Assembly: GCA_014529385.2 (NCBI GenBank)
Contig: CM043963.1
Coordinates: 94,148,412 to 94,212,411, forward strand
DNA from: Adiantum capillus-veneris
Lineage: Eukaryota > Streptophyta > Polypodiopsida > Polypodiales > Pteridaceae
Length of the DNA: 64,000 nucleotides
Direction of reading: 5' to 3'
The notes beneath the pieces were generated by a model. The model saw only the letters and a program-made list of their open reading frames with translations. It was not told where the DNA came from and made no database searches. The number at the start of each line of letters is the position of its first letter. Within the stretch, counting starts at the first letter, position 1. This document shows, one piece after another, positions 22,469 to 34,659 of this stretch. The position numbers and the translations under genes were made by a program.

Positions 22469-23503
22469 TCAGGGATTGGGAGCACCATTGGAGCTCGGCA
22501 GGGAAGAAGGCAGAGAAGCAGCAAAAACTACAACATGTTTTTGCAGATCTATTTTGATCTTTCTAAACGTATTTATTCAAGCCGATTCTTGTGATTCATG
22601 ACCAGGTTTTTGTCCTCTTCAACTTTGCAGAAGAAAGTTTTCTCAAAATCTTCACCAATTTTGAAATACGTCACTCACATTGCCTATAGGTCGTGAAGTA
22701 CGAGCTGCAAATTTTTACATATCTATTTTGACCTGTAAAAGCAGCTTATTTTATGTCCATTCTCACAACTCCCAACTGTTTTTGCATGGTCTACAACTTT
22801 GCAGAAGGAAGTTTCTGCAAATTTTGCACGCTTTGAGAGATATTCAGTTCAGACAGCAGGGTGGTCTACCTTCGTCGGTTCTTCTGCGTACAGATTTTTG
22901 TTGTAGACTCTTTCTTCAATCTCTATCACATGCATATTTGATGTAAGTTCTTGACGGTCTGTTAAATCAGACAAACCGCCGCAGTGGTTACAGAAAAGGG
23001 TTTCTATGATTGATGTAAGATCTTATGCGGTTTATGTATTGTGATGGAAATATGCAAAGCCTATTGTTGAGGGTCACGGTAAGGTTTTATTGATCTGGAG
23101 GATTCTCAAATGTGGAGATCCTTTCGCTAATACATGTTTTGGAGTGAGAGTCATCGACATCCCCATAGTTTTGGCATTGACATAGGATGTATGTTTATGC
23201 GGTTAGTGCAATATAAGTGTGCATCTGCTGACACGCCATTGTTGGCATTGATGTCATCTTTATGCGTATGCATTTGATAGCGTTCAATTGGTCAAAGACA
23301 CTCTTCTAGAGTTGGAGACACTGAAAGTGACTGTTCTTTGAGATTATATCTTGCTAGTTTAGCCACTTTGATCAGTGTTTCAGTCATTTACACATTTGTT
23401 GTGGGTTCAAACATCCGTTTTGCAGGGGAGACTTCGTCAAAAAAAATTAGGTTTTCTATCATCTTCTTTAGTGCAGCGGATCTATCACTTTTGTTCCTTG
23501 TCA
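22469..23503 (+). other. copia 5' leader, non-coding
   Basis: About 1 kb between the PBS and gag. Only short ORFs are present and none is convincing. A leader of this length is long for copia. Confidence 0.6.
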
Positions 23504-23505
23504 AA

Positions 23506-24250
23506 AGATGCCTTCATCATCGGAGAACTCTTTATTCAACATTGAGAAGTTAGATGGCACTAACTTCCCATTTTAGAAGGAACAAATTTACAATGTCTTA
23601 GTACAGAAGAATCAGATCCGACTAATAAAGATGAAGGGGATAAAGCCTGAGGATATGGACGAGTATGATTGGGAGGAGTTTGATGATCTTGCCAGGTCCA
23701 CCATCATGCTGACTTTGTCAAAGAATGTGTACTTCAATGTGAACATGGAAAAGACTAGCTATGAGCTGTGGAAGAATTTATGTGACCTGTATGAGAAGTA
23801 AAGTGCAGCATCATAGGTTTATTGGCAGAAAAAATTAGTTGATTTATAGATGGATGAGGGCACACCCATGTGCAACCATCTCAATGAGCTCAACACAATT
23901 TTTAGTCAGCTTTTTGTGCAAGGAGTCAATTTTGACAATTCAGCTAAAGCAATGTTCTTGCTAGTTACGTTGCTAGAAAGATGGGATGCTTTTTACATAG
24001 CCATAAGTAACTCAGCACCTTTTGATGGTTTAACATGTGCTGATGTTGAGGAGGTTTGCTTACTGAAGAGGTTAGCAGGAAGAATCTTGATACTTCTCAT
24101 GGTTCTAGTAATGCTCTTGTTGTTCGTGGTCGGTCATCACAATAAAAGAGCAAGCAAAATCAGAGAGGAAAATCTCGTAGCAAATCATGTGGCCAAAAAG
24201 ACATTGAGTGCTATCATTATCACAAAAAGGGTCATATGAAGAAAGATTGT
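23506..24250 (+). pseudogene. copia gag with damaged zinc knuckle
   Basis: The frame from 23506 starts with N-I-E-K-L-D-G-T-N-F, the usual opening of copia gag (UBN2 family). It has stops near 23574 and 23800 and then an open part 23850-24239 with the N-E-L-N-T-I-F-S-Q-L helix. The zinc knuckle is in a shifted frame at 24209-24250 and reads CX2YX4HX4C, the second Cys having become Tyr (codon 24218-24220). Gag would form the cytoplasmic particle. Confidence 0.85.
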
Positions 24251-25299
24251 CAAAAGTGGAAACGAGAAAGGTAAAGACAACAAGCAGGAAGAAGGCAAGA
24301 CTAAGGAAAGCAGTATAAAGATTGAAGAGATCAACAATGTTATTGTTGAAGATTCTGATGGAGACATTTATCTCACATCTGCCATGGATTCAACATTTTT
24401 GGTTGCCACTGATGAGTATGCTTTACAAGATTGGGTTATTGATTCAGGTGAATCGTTTCATGTGACTCCTTACAGAGAGTGGTTCAGTACATATGATGCA
24501 GCCCGTGAAGTTCGTGTTCGTCTTAGCAATGATTTTGCTTGCGACATAGTTGGTGTCGGTGATGTGCAGCTAAAATTTCAGAATGGTTCTTCATTCATGC
24601 TCAAGAATGTGAGACATGTGCCAAAGCTTACCAAAAGCTTGATTAGTACAGAACAATTGGATGACGCAATATATTACTGCACATTTGGTGATAGTTCGTG
24701 AAAGATCACCAAAGGTTCTTTAGTGGTAGCACATGGTTCAAAGTTTGGGACTTTGTACATGCTACATGTATCCAATGTTAAAAACCATGTAGTTTGTGTA
24801 ACCAAGCATCCAAGTGTTTCTTTGTGGCATCAGCGGTTAGTACATATGTCTCAAAAGGGAATGAAAATCTTGTCTCCTTTTGGTTATGTTCCTGGATTCA
24901 ATTTCTCAGACTTTTCAGTTTGTGAGCATTGTCTTTATGGTAAACAAACATAGTCACCACACAAAAGGGGGAGCACTCAAAAAAGTGATCCATTAGAGTT
25001 AGTGCACAGTGATGTGTGTGGACCTATGCCTAACATATCCATGGGAGGTTCATTGTACTTTGTTACATTCATTGATGACTTCTCAAGGAAAGTGTGGGTA
25101 TATCCTCTCAAGAAGAAGGATGAAGTTCTTTCAAAATTTTAGAATTTTGTGGCATTAGTGGAGAATCATTCTAGCAAGAGATTCAAGTGCTTAAGGTCAG
25201 ACAATGGTGGTGAGTATGTCACTAAAGCCTTTCAAAAAAATTGTGATTCCAAAGGCATCAAAAGAGAGTTGACTGCTCGATATAACCCGCCACAAAAAA
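24251..25299 (+). pseudogene. copia protease and N-terminal integrase
   Basis: The protease loop W-V-I-D-S-G has its Asp at 24441-24443, with Glu rather than Ala after D-S-G. The frame stops at 24699-24701, then integrase begins. H-Q-R-L-V-H and C-E-H-C supply the HHCC zinc ligands (24723-24953). After a TAG at 24951-24953 the core shows F-I-D-D-F-S-R-K and S-D-N-G-G-E-Y (two of the three acidic catalytic residues), with one more stop near 25140. It breaks off at 25299, and the third catalytic residue resumes after 26973. Confidence 0.87.
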
Positions 25300-26973
25300 T
25301 GGCCTATGGACTTTGAGAGTAACGGAATTAGAAAATTAGATAAAGCACTTTTGTGAGGTTACTTTGTGAGCATAGTAGGTAAACTTAATTGATGGTAGCA
25401 ACATAAACATGGTACTTAGTTAACTTGGCATGAACAATACTTTTACAAGAGAGAGAGTTTAGAGACATGACAGCAGTTGAGGACCGGATTCATACGGAGC
25501 CGCGGTCCCCCCTCCAATAGGCATTTGTATTATAGTTTCTCCCATCTAGAGAGACTTGGTACAATACAATCTTTTTGTTCCTTGTGACCTAGGTGATGCA
25601 ATGAAGATGGAAAGCTTCATGCATCACAGACATAAAATAAACTTTATTAACTATCCCAAGCCTCAGCCCCAAGGCCTCAAACACCTTTGAAGGTGGAGAG
25701 AGCTAGCGGGGAATGAGGGTAGGGAAGAGGAAGAAGAAACATTCCATAGGACAAAGAAATAGTTCCTAACTTATCATCACTCTTCTTGCTAGCATACATA
25801 ATAGCATAGTAATGAAGATGGAGAAGATGGCAAGCTTAAGCATTGAAGCATGGCTCTTGGTTGGATTTGCATTCCATAGCCGTGTGTTGGTGTAGTCTCT
25901 CACTTCTCACAAGCTTGGAGAAGGAGGTGGGGTTCCTCAACTTTCACCAAGTGAGAATGATCCACAAAATGAGTGTGTGTGTGTGTGGTGTATACCCCCC
26001 AGCACCCACCTTGCTTGCTTGGGGTAAGTTCTAGCCTTTCCACATGCTTCAAGCTCATTGGACCCCTCTCCCCCTAGCCAATCACATGCAGCATGCATTC
26101 AAGTACATGGGTAGTCTTTGGACAAGTGTCATCCTTACCCCTTAGAGAGAGAGAGAGCTTGAAAATATCATAGATATTTGCTGGATGGAACTAGAAGCTC
26201 ATTAGAGAGTCTGACATGTGTCCCATGTGCCCCTTGAGAAAAGGGGTGCCCTTTGGGTGAGTGGGAGGTTAAATCAAAGATTCCCCTAACTTTGGGACTT
26301 TCCCCCTCTCCTTTGTAGGGTCTCTTTTTGACTCAAGCACCTTACCCCCCATGCATGGGAAGCTTTTCAACCACATTCCTCATTAAGTTTGTAGGGTCTC
26401 TTTTTGACTCAAGCACCTTACCCCCCATGCATGGTAAGCTTCTCAAGCACCTTCCTCATTAAGTATGACAAGCACCTCAAGTACCTTAATCATCAAGCAT
26501 GACAAGCACCTCAAGCACCTTAGTCATCAAGCATGACAAGCACCTCAAGCTTAGGTCGGGTTTCCACCTTAAGCTCAACCCTAGCTTGCCTAAGGTCAAA
26601 GGACTTTTAACACTAACTATTGGAGGTCTTTAATGAATCTAACCCTAAGGTCTTTTAAGCTCCATTAGATGCATGTTTCTCTTTGATATACTACCACCTT
26701 TTGGACCCGTATTGAGATGTAACCATCTCTCCTCTTGGTCCCTTGTTGAGATAAGTCTAGAAGCACTTATTGCACATTTCTGTTTGGTAGGCCGTCTCCT
26801 TTTGGTGGACCCCTATTGAGATGCAACCATCTCTCCTTTTGGTCCCCAATTGAGATAGGTCTACAAGCACATGTCTCTATTCTAACTCTTGTTCCCATTT
26901 ATTCTCCCACATTAAATGATCAGTTTAATATGAGAAAATCATTTGGGTTAGCTAGATAGTAGAGTTTATGACA
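25300..26973 (-). mobile_element. solo LTR (1.67 kb), reverse orientation, inside copia integrase
   Basis: Read on the minus strand it starts TGTCATAAAC and shares with LTR copy B the blocks gattttctcatattaaactg, atcatttaat and a g-g-a-g-g-g-g-g-g-a-c-c-g-type stretch, and it ends ...GGCCA. It has no PBS, PPT or coding flank, so it is a solo LTR or an LTR-only relic. The copia integrase frame stops on one side and resumes on the other. A clean target duplication is not visible, so the left edge could be off by a few bases. Confidence 0.8.
26314..26560 (+). repeat. 76-bp and 34-bp tandem repeats inside the solo LTR
   Basis: A 76-bp unit starting tgtagggtctctttttgac is at 26314 and 26390. It is followed by a 34-bp unit starting tgacaagcacctcaag at 26466, 26500 and, partly, 26534. 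The LTR copies at 17901-21025 do not show this array, so it is a change private to this copy or subfamily. Confidence 0.88.
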
Positions 26974-27650
26974 GTGTTGCTGAGAGGATGAATCATACAA
27001 TACAAGAGAAGTTACGTACCATGTTGTCTAATGCAGTGTTGCCCAATGGATTTTGGGTGGAAGTGTTAGCAACTGTTGTCCATCTTATTAATAGATCTCA
27101 TAACAAGGCTTTAGATGAGAAGGTACCTCAAGAGCTTTGGTCTGGGAAGCCACCTTCTTATAAGCATCTTAGAGTCTTTGGCTATGAAGTGTATTTCCAT
27201 GTTCCAAAGGAGTTTCAAAGCAAGTTGGCTCCTAATTCAAAGAAATGCATATTTATTGGCCATGGAAATCCTGGCAAGATGGGATTTTGGTTATGGGATC
27301 CTAAAGCTAAAAAGATAGTTCGCAGCAATGACATATACTTCAATGAAGAAAAGATGCATAAGAAGCCTGTGCATATACAATGGAGGTCAGGAGAGTTATC
27401 TTCCAAGAAGATGGAATTTTACACAATAGGACTGAAGTGACTAATGTCAGACAACAAGTACAAAATCGTCCTATAGTACAAGATGTTGCTGAGGGACAAC
27501 CAGCTCAAGCAGTTATTAGAAGGTCTACAAAAGTTTCAAGGCCTCCTAATAGATTTACTCCCTCATTGGACTACATTATGTTGACAGATTGCAAGGAGCC
27601 TTCCTGCTATAAGGAAGCCATGTCAATGGATGACAAGGCAAAGTGAGATA
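26974..27650 (+). pseudogene. copia integrase C-terminal part
   Basis: The V-A-E-R-M-N motif supplying the catalytic Glu follows directly after the solo LTR. The frame from 26988 (150 residues) continues with the G-K-P-P-S-Y-K-H-L-R-V-F-G and C-I-F-I-G-H blocks of copia integrases, ends at 27438-27440, and a shifted frame (27380-27646) holds the linker before RT (R-R-S-T-K-V-S-R-P-P). Confidence 0.88.
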
Positions 27651-27654
27651 AAGC

Positions 27655-28615
27655 TATGCAATAAAAATTGGACTTGTTGCATAAGAATCAAACTTGGAAG
27701 TTGGTTTGGTTGCCTAAAGGTAAAAAGGCATTTCCATGCAAATGGGTGTATAAGCAGAAAATTACACCTCATGATAATAAACCCAAGTACAAGGCATGAC
27801 TTGTTGCTAAAGGATTTAAGCAGCAGTAGGGTATTGACTTTAATGAGATCTTTTCTCCGGTTGTCAAGATGACTACTCTATGGTGTGTACTTGCGTTGGT
27901 TGCTAAAGACGACATGGAACTTGACCAGATGGATGTCAAGACGGCGTTCTTGCATGGTGATCTTCAAGAAGAATTTTATATGCAGCAGCCAAAAGGTTTT
28001 GTTGAGAAGGGCAATAAAGACTTGGTGTGTAAGTTAGAAAAGACTCTTTACGGTCTAAAGCAGTCATCAAGGGAGTGGTATCATGAATTCTACTCGTTCA
28101 TGCTCTCTCAAGGTTGCTACAAACATAGCGATATGGACCATTGCCTCTACACTAAGCGAGCTAAAGATGGTAGTTTGCTGATTTTGGTCCTTTATGTGGA
28201 TGATATGTTAATTGCCTGGAAATTCAGGGATGAGATTTCATCCATGAAGTCAGAGTTACATGCAAAATTTGAAATGAAAGACATGGGTGAAGCAAACCAT
28301 ATCCTTGGCATGCGCATTAAGCGAGACAAATGCAAGAAATTGGTCTATTTGTCTCAATATGAGTACATTGCTAAAGTGATCAAGCGTTTCAATATGGAGA
28401 TGGGCAAGGCATTGAGTACTCCATTGCCTCCATATGTGAAACTCTTTAAAAATGATTGCCCTAAGTCTGAAGAGGAAAAGGCTGAAATGGCACAAGTGCC
28501 TTATTCATCTGCAGTTGGGAGTTTGATGTATGCTACGATTACTACACATCCTGATATTGCTTTTGCAGTGAGAGTTGTCAGCAGATATATATCAAATCCA
28601 GGCAAGAAACATTGA
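27655..28615 (+). pseudogene. copia reverse transcriptase
   Basis: 27655-27868 has the RT start (W-V-Y-K-Q-K-type block) with stops. 27869-28615 is open for 248 codons. The L-D-Q-M-D-V-K-T-A-F-L-H-G block carries the first catalytic Asp, and Y-V-D-D at residues 109-112 the other two. L-Y-G-L-K-Q-S and the downstream Y-S-S-A-V-G-S-L-M-Y-A block are copia hallmarks. The open part is almost the whole palm and connection, so it is the best preserved piece of this copy. Confidence 0.92.
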
Positions 28616-29152
28616 AAGGAAATCAAAAGGGTTATGTGATATTTGAATGGTACAAAAGACATGTGCATTTGCTTTGGAAGAAAGGAAGCATGTGTAATGG
28701 GTTACACAAATGCAGGTTATGCAGGATACTTGGACAAGAGAAGGTCCACTTCAGGATATTTTTTTGAATTCACTAGAGGTACAGTTTCATGGAAATCTTG
28801 TTTGTAAGATTGTGTTACCTTGTTTATTACGGAGGCTGAATATGTTGCAACTTCAAAAGCTTGCAAGGAAGCTATATGGCTTGGTCGGCTGGTGGGAGAC
28901 TTGGGAATCAATGTTGAAATGCATGTGTTACATTGTGATAGCCAAAGTGCTATACAATTGGCAAAGAATCCAGTGTTTTATGCAAAGACAAAGCATGTGG
29001 ATCTGAAGTATCACTTCATTTGTGAGGTACTTGAGGACAAGCGATCACAAATTTCCAAGATTCACACCACTGAGAATCCTGTTGATCTTCTAACAAAGGA
29101 CTTACCTTCAAAGCGGTTTTCACATTGTCGAGCACTCATGGGCATTGGGTAG
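28616..29152 (+). pseudogene. copia RNase H
   Basis: Spread over two frames, with a break near 28805. The G-Y-x-D-A-D-Y-A-G motif that carries the first catalytic Asp reads with Asn and Gly at the Asp positions. The T-E-A-E-Y segment (Glu) and L-H-C-D-S-Q-S (Asp) are present in the frame 28820-29152, and H-V-D-L-K-Y-H-F closes the domain. It is damaged at the active site. Confidence 0.88.
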
Positions 29153-29228
29153 ATGATCATGGTCATTGTCTACCTGTATTGTATGTATATATACATTGTC
29201 ACCCCAGCTTATAGGCACATTGTCCTTT

Positions 29229-29239
29229 AAGTGGGAGGT
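29229..29239 (+). promoter_or_regulatory. copia polypurine tract
   Basis: aagtgggaggt lies immediately before the TGTTGGGG start of the 3' LTR, the position of the plus-strand primer. Confidence 0.8.
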
Positions 29240-29418
29240 TGTTGGGGTGGTAAAGCCCAATGTGCTGCACCTAAGTGTTTGGGATGTCAGAGACTAAACT
29301 GGAACTAACACTGCCCATTCATTCTACATAAAAGAATAAGGACTCATAACCCTAACACTATTGTGTTTGGAGTCCACCCAAACTGTGTCTCATCTCTTCT
29401 TCTCTCTTCTCCATTGTT

Positions 29419-29453
<35 letters not shown>

Positions 29454-29470
29454 CTCGCACGTGCACTTCA
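29240..29470 (+). mobile_element. copia 3' LTR, 231 bp
   Basis: It runs from TGTTGGGGTGG to ...CACTTCA, with an ataaaag box near 29338 and a (CA)15 run at 29421-29450. Its last ~108 bp match the 5' LTR remnant. Confidence 0.87.
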
Positions 29471-29494
29471 ATTATCAATCTCTTCTCTCAATTT

Positions 29495-29606
29495 GAATCC
29501 TTTCCAATTGATGTCATATTATTATTCAATTGGAGTCCTTTCCAGTTACTACCATATTATTATTCAATTGGGATCCTTTCCAATTTCTACTCTATTATCA
29601 AATGCT
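29495..29606 (+). repeat. 38-bp tandem repeat, about three copies
   Basis: g(a/g)(a/g)tcctttcca-type starts recur at 29495, 29533 and 29571, each followed by an atattattattcaattg-type block in the first two copies. It sits just past the copia 3' LTR. Confidence 0.85.
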
Positions 29607-32133
29607 ATACTCTTATTTACATGTCTTCAATTAGAAATCAACAATCATTATGTCTATTTTATGGTAATTTCTCTACATTACAAAGTAATAAAGGTCTCAC
29701 TGCTCGATTACATAATCAATTGTGTTGACTGCATGTGCAATTCTTCGTCAATGTAACCTAGATGCTTGCATGAATTAGCTAACCTCTTTAAGAATTTTGT
29801 CCGACTAAAATGATGGAGTGTTCTTGCGAGATATAAGTGATTAATCATGTGATTAGTGTATAGGTTATAATGCATGTATATCATAAGATTATGGCAACAT
29901 TAAGCAAGCATATATTTCTAGTTTGATGTGTGGAATAACCATATATGTTTTGGAATTAAAACACTTATAATCATTTACCCTACTTCCATTGGATTCTTAT
30001 ACTTTAGCTTACAACTTTTCAAGTGTGCTATAAGTCAACAAACGAGTCCAGCTATACTCAGTATAGGCCAAAGTTTTGATTTAGTAATCTTTTTCCATAT
30101 AAGCTTCATAACCCGTTGGTAAAGTTAAGTCAAACCAAAATCACAGTCAATCACATTAACCACAGCCATACTAGCCATCCATCCTAAGTGTAATCCCTAT
30201 GGTAGTGAGAATATACAACATCAAGCTTGTTATCAGATGAAGGAGAAGCATCTCTCAAAAAAATGTAAATCCGAGGACTAGTTGAAATATCTAGTAGATA
30301 TTAGATCAGCATCACACCATCATTAAAATGGAACATTTTACCTAATTCTGAGAGGTAACCTTGGGAAGAAGCCAACATTGCTCAATCCATCCCCCCACAA
30401 ATAATAAAGTCACAAGATTCATTTTATCATATTAAGTGCAAAGCTAAAAGATAACTAAGATAACAATATCATGCAGATAGTATACAACTCAAAGTTGTAT
30501 ACAGTATATAGTATGCGGACACCGTTCAAAGTTCGAGGCTAAATTGAGTCAAAGAAGTGGTCAAGAAAAACCTATTTCCAGTAAAGGTATCTTTCCTAAA
30601 CAATATAACAAATAAAATCACAGCAACCACAGTTTCACAGTAATTAAATATCAAAAGATTTTGGTCTTGACCAGTCTAGGCAGCAAAAACCAACCTCATC
30701 CCATTAGATTTCCATAATGCACACACCATCATTAATTTCAATAATGTAGTCAGTGAGCCAGTAAGAAAATTACAGACCTCATTTCATTTTATGTAGGACT
30801 AGACAAAATTCAAGGCTAAGTGAGGGGAGAATAACCTTCACCTTTGTAGAATAGGTAGCCCTTAAACTAGTGGAGAAAATCCCATCAGCATCTAGAGCAA
30901 CTCGACAAAAGTATACACCAGCAAGAGGAGCTTCAAGTTCAGCATCGAGTCCAGTAGTAGAGCAGGGTCCAAATATCCCCAAGTAGTGCCAAAAGTTGTG
31001 TGTGGTGTTTTCATTAGTGCAAGGGAGATCCACCAAATCAATAGCGCAGGTGCACCAGGTATTTGAGGAGAGAAGATGAAAACAGTCAGTGAATAAGCCA
31101 AGTGCAGGCTCGAGTAGATTCAAGAGAAGAGATGTACACATTAGGCCTTGATTGGGTGTAGGAGGTAAGGGGGTATGCTAAGGTTGGCTTTGCTGTAAAA
31201 ACCAGAGAAAAAACTCCATGACTACATAGAGGCAGCCCCACCAAACGGTGGGAGAAGTCATTAAAGGCACGACAAATCCGGGGGGGAGGTTGTGGTGGGT
31301 GGGGGGGTGCCCTTAAAGGGATTCTACCCTAATTATGCCAGGGTCATTATACCCATTGACTAATAAGTGTGTATAATAAAAATATTCAAGACCAAAGCTT
31401 TATCAAAATCAAAAATATTCTTTAAAGCACCAAACCAATTGTTTATTTAATTCATTGTTGATATAAAAGCCTTTTTTATCATTTGCGTGCAAGCGGATAA
31501 TCAGAGAGCTCAAAATCTCTTATATTACAAATGAAAGCAAGCAAGAAAACTAATCTAATTAATGTTTCACTTTAACTTTATGTTCCTAAAAATACAGTAA
31601 AAAAAGGCATTCAAAAGCAATTTTCTAGTCAGAAGACATACCTTCCTTATATCGGGTGAAGGAAATGCTATGAGAACACAAAAAGTTGATTGACCACAAA
31701 AAGATTGTGTGCAAAGACACATGTTAAACAACTTTGCAAAACTAAGCTAGCACAAGTACTCCAAAATGATAGGAGGATGTCTTGAGACACCAAGAGAGTA
31801 AATTTAACCATGTGTCCTCTTTTAACTATGACCAAAACTGGTCAACCATCTACACTCTTGAGATTTATCCTAAAACACAACATCAATGCATAGACATGGT
31901 TATATAAAGCAAATTGATGAACTCTACCCTTGCAGGCCATGGCTACTATAATTACAAGCCATGGCTACTAAAATTGACCAAAAACCAAACTCCATATGTC
32001 AAGGGTAAATTCCATATGGCCGGCTCAAGCGAATGACCTGAGTTATAGGAGTGTAAGAAACCTTCAATGTCGTCAACAATACCTTCACCGTCAAGCCCCT
32101 TAACGTGGAACACATTCTCAAAAAAAAAAATTG

Positions 32134-32135
<2 letters not shown>
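29607..32135. other. AT-rich stretch without a recognised gene
   Basis: The one notable frame is minus 31141-30779 (120 residues). It starts with Met, has a Cys/Leu-rich first half and a hydrophobic strand-rich second half, and resembles nothing I can name; it may be chance. The remainder has short ORFs only. Confidence 0.4.

Positions 32136-32177
<42 letters not shown>
32136..32177 (+). repeat. (TC)n microsatellite
   Basis: About 21 TC units, preceded by an A10 run at about 32120-32130. Confidence 0.97.
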
Positions 32178-32179
<2 letters not shown>

Positions 32180-33236
32180 GCCATCACACATTTCCTTCAT
32201 AGGCTATTAATCTAAGAGATTGTTCTCACGACAAATGCATTGGAGTCGTAATTCTCATTGTAGAACCAACTGATCGTCCACACAAGTACATGACAATGGC
32301 CTAAGGTTGTGAAAATGCTAGCATCCTACTAAATAATTTGTCATGATGGAGGGGATTTCATTAAGCTTTTGAGATTCTCATATGGGAAAACTTTGAAATA
32401 GTACAAAGGGACAAGCAAGTAGTGGAACCTTGCTTGTGATATAGTTGCAGCAAACAAATTGAACACTATCTAAACTCGCATCTATGTCCACCACCAAACC
32501 ATACTTTCACCCTTATAGCATTACATAAAGAAATAAAACAACTCCATACCCGGATCAAGCCATGGAAAGCACACTTAAGGAGCTTAACAATGTACATATG
32601 ATTTATATATGAATCTTATGCACTTGAGGAAATTATTGAATTTTTTACACATCATAACCTCACTCATATATGATAAGATTCATATATGAGTCCTTACATA
32701 AATCTTATACACTTGAAAATTAATGATTTTTATACACATGATAACCTCACTCATAATTTTCATGCATTCCTCTCTTGATTTTAGGGTTGATGAAGGAAAA
32801 GTGATAATTTTTAGGCATAAATTATCTGTGAAAAAACTAAAGAGAAAGCCTTCAATGCATATAGCATATAATATTAGCTTCTTACCAAAAAAAAAAATCT
32901 TCTTGTTGACCTCTAATTTGAATGAATACAATAATATTAACCTTTTTTATGACAAACCTAAGATTGTTAAGAGAGTGACATCCACTCAAGTGCTATAATA
33001 TACTATTATGTGGATCTAAATCTTATATTTCTTTGGCGATAAGAAACAACTGTGTAAATACTCATTACTGTGGATACCAAGGGAAATTTATATAGTAAGG
33101 ATGCTGACCTCTTTGTTAGTTCAAGTGTTGCATCACATTGTACAAAAACCACAATAATACTATTGAGAAAGAGGGCATGACTAGCACAAAAGTGGTATAT
33201 ATGTGTTTTTCTCTGGAGCATTTTAGGCCTTCCCAA

Positions 33237-33240
<4 letters not shown>
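32178..33240. other. AT-rich non-coding stretch
   Basis: No gene recognised. A short direct repeat built on cataacctcactcat occurs near 32650 and 32740, each within a tatatgaat/cttatacacttga context, so a ~90-bp local duplication is likely. Confidence 0.4.

Positions 33241-33283
<43 letters not shown>
33241..33283 (+). repeat. (CT)n microsatellite
   Basis: About 21 CT units, pure. Confidence 0.97.
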
Positions 33284-33286
<3 letters not shown>

Positions 33287-33315
33287 TGTGGACTATTAGT
33301 TGATAGCAAACCAAG

Positions 33316-33937
33316 TCACTTATCTAGTGAAACATCACAATAAAAATAAATGATCCTTCTTTAAAAAAAACTTTAGTGTGCATAATAAAGACTTAAAGTT
33401 GGTGATTTTGCAAAAGTCATAGGGAAGATATGATAAGGTATGTGACAAGTTATGTGTTTTTCAAACGCAATGTTTGGATTTTAATCAATGCATACAAGCC
33501 TTGAGAGTGGTTGTAGTTTGAGGTCATTATTAAGTACATAATTCAAAAGAACAAACTCCTTTACGTATAGTGAGCAATAAAAGGCAAAAGAAATAACCAT
33601 TTGTTGTATTCCATACTTGTGGATGTCATTTATCTAGTGAGAAGTTGCAATAAAAATAAATGATTCTTTTTAAAAAAACTTAAATTAGTGTGCATAATAA
33701 AGACTAAAAGTTGGTGATTTGGCAAAAGTCATACGGAAGATATGATAAGGTATGTGACAGGTTGCGTGTTTTTCAGACATAATGTTTGGATTTTAATCAA
33801 TGCATACAAGCCTTGAGAGCGGTTGTAGTTTGAGTTGATTGTTAAGTACATAATTCAAAAGAACAAAATCCTTTACGTCGTGTGAGCAATAAAGGGCATA
33901 AGAAATAACCATTTGTTGTATTCCATACTTGTGGATG
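33316..33937 (+). repeat. ~310-bp tandem duplication, two copies
   Basis: The blocks tca(c/t)ttatctagtga (33316 and 33626), gcataataaagact, ggattttaatcaatgcatac and atttgttgtattccatac (33599 and 33911) recur at a constant 310-312-bp offset. Copies are roughly 90% alike by eye. No ORF is conserved between them. Confidence 0.93.
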
Positions 33938-34189
33938 TACATGCTAAAAGGAAGATATGTTGTCCTATGGGGGCCATGTATAAGCAAAACATCTTCACAC
34001 AGGGGTCAATATTAGGATTTAAGGGCATAACAATTGTGAGCTTTGCAAAAAAAAAATGAAGGACATTACAAGGTGATAGTGTGTTCTATTCTTCCCTTTC
34101 CTTTGCTCGCTTTATGTCCCTCGCTCGCTTTTTGCCACTCGTTAAATGATATCACCCCTTCAAAACCACCCTTCGTGCTTCAAGGTCCA

Positions 34190-34192
<3 letters not shown>

Positions 34193-34231
<39 letters not shown>
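34193..34231 (+). repeat. (AG)n microsatellite
   Basis: About 19 AG units. Glu-Arg repeat frames across it are artefacts. Confidence 0.97.
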
Positions 34232-34232
<1 letters not shown>

Positions 34233-34659
34233 GAGCTCCTTCTCCTCCTTCCTTCCTTCCCCCTCCGATTTCATGTTCTCCCCTTCTTATGCTCAAAAGC
34301 TTTTCCTATTAATAGCCTCCGCCTCCCTTAGCAACGACGGCACCGTTGTTGCTAGGGAGCGTAAAAACGCCCTCTTGATGATGTGTCATGCCATCTTGGA
34401 AGTTGGACGAAATCCACCAAATGTGATGTTGAATGGGGTCGCCTCTCCATGCTGGGCAATTTTCCCTCCTTGCTCCGCGTCATCCAAACACTGCACAGGC
34501 CAGTCCCCCACGCTGCTATTGCACCTGTCAACTTCCTCCTCCCTTAATTTTTTTTTCCCTTCCACACTCATTAAACAGCCATTTCCTTAGTTGCCTTTGG
34601 GCGGCCCTCCTTTGCTCATATTTTGGGCGGCCACACCCTCTTGGGTGGCCTTAGCCCTT

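Larger units (their letters stand above)
22365..29470 (+). mobile_element. Ty1/copia retrotransposon with truncated 5' LTR, itself interrupted
   Basis: The order gag, protease, integrase, RT, RNase H is the copia order. The 3' LTR (29240-29470) is complete, while the 5' side keeps only the last ~90 bp of LTR. PBS and PPT are in place. Integrase is split by a 1.67-kb solo LTR. Stops and frameshifts break all domains except RT, which is open for 248 codons. Confidence 0.93.

Noticed and set aside
30779-31141. 120-codon minus-strand ORF as a host gene
   Set aside because: It begins with Met but has no recognised domain, no splice-site context I could trust and no neighbour support; left as unrecognised.
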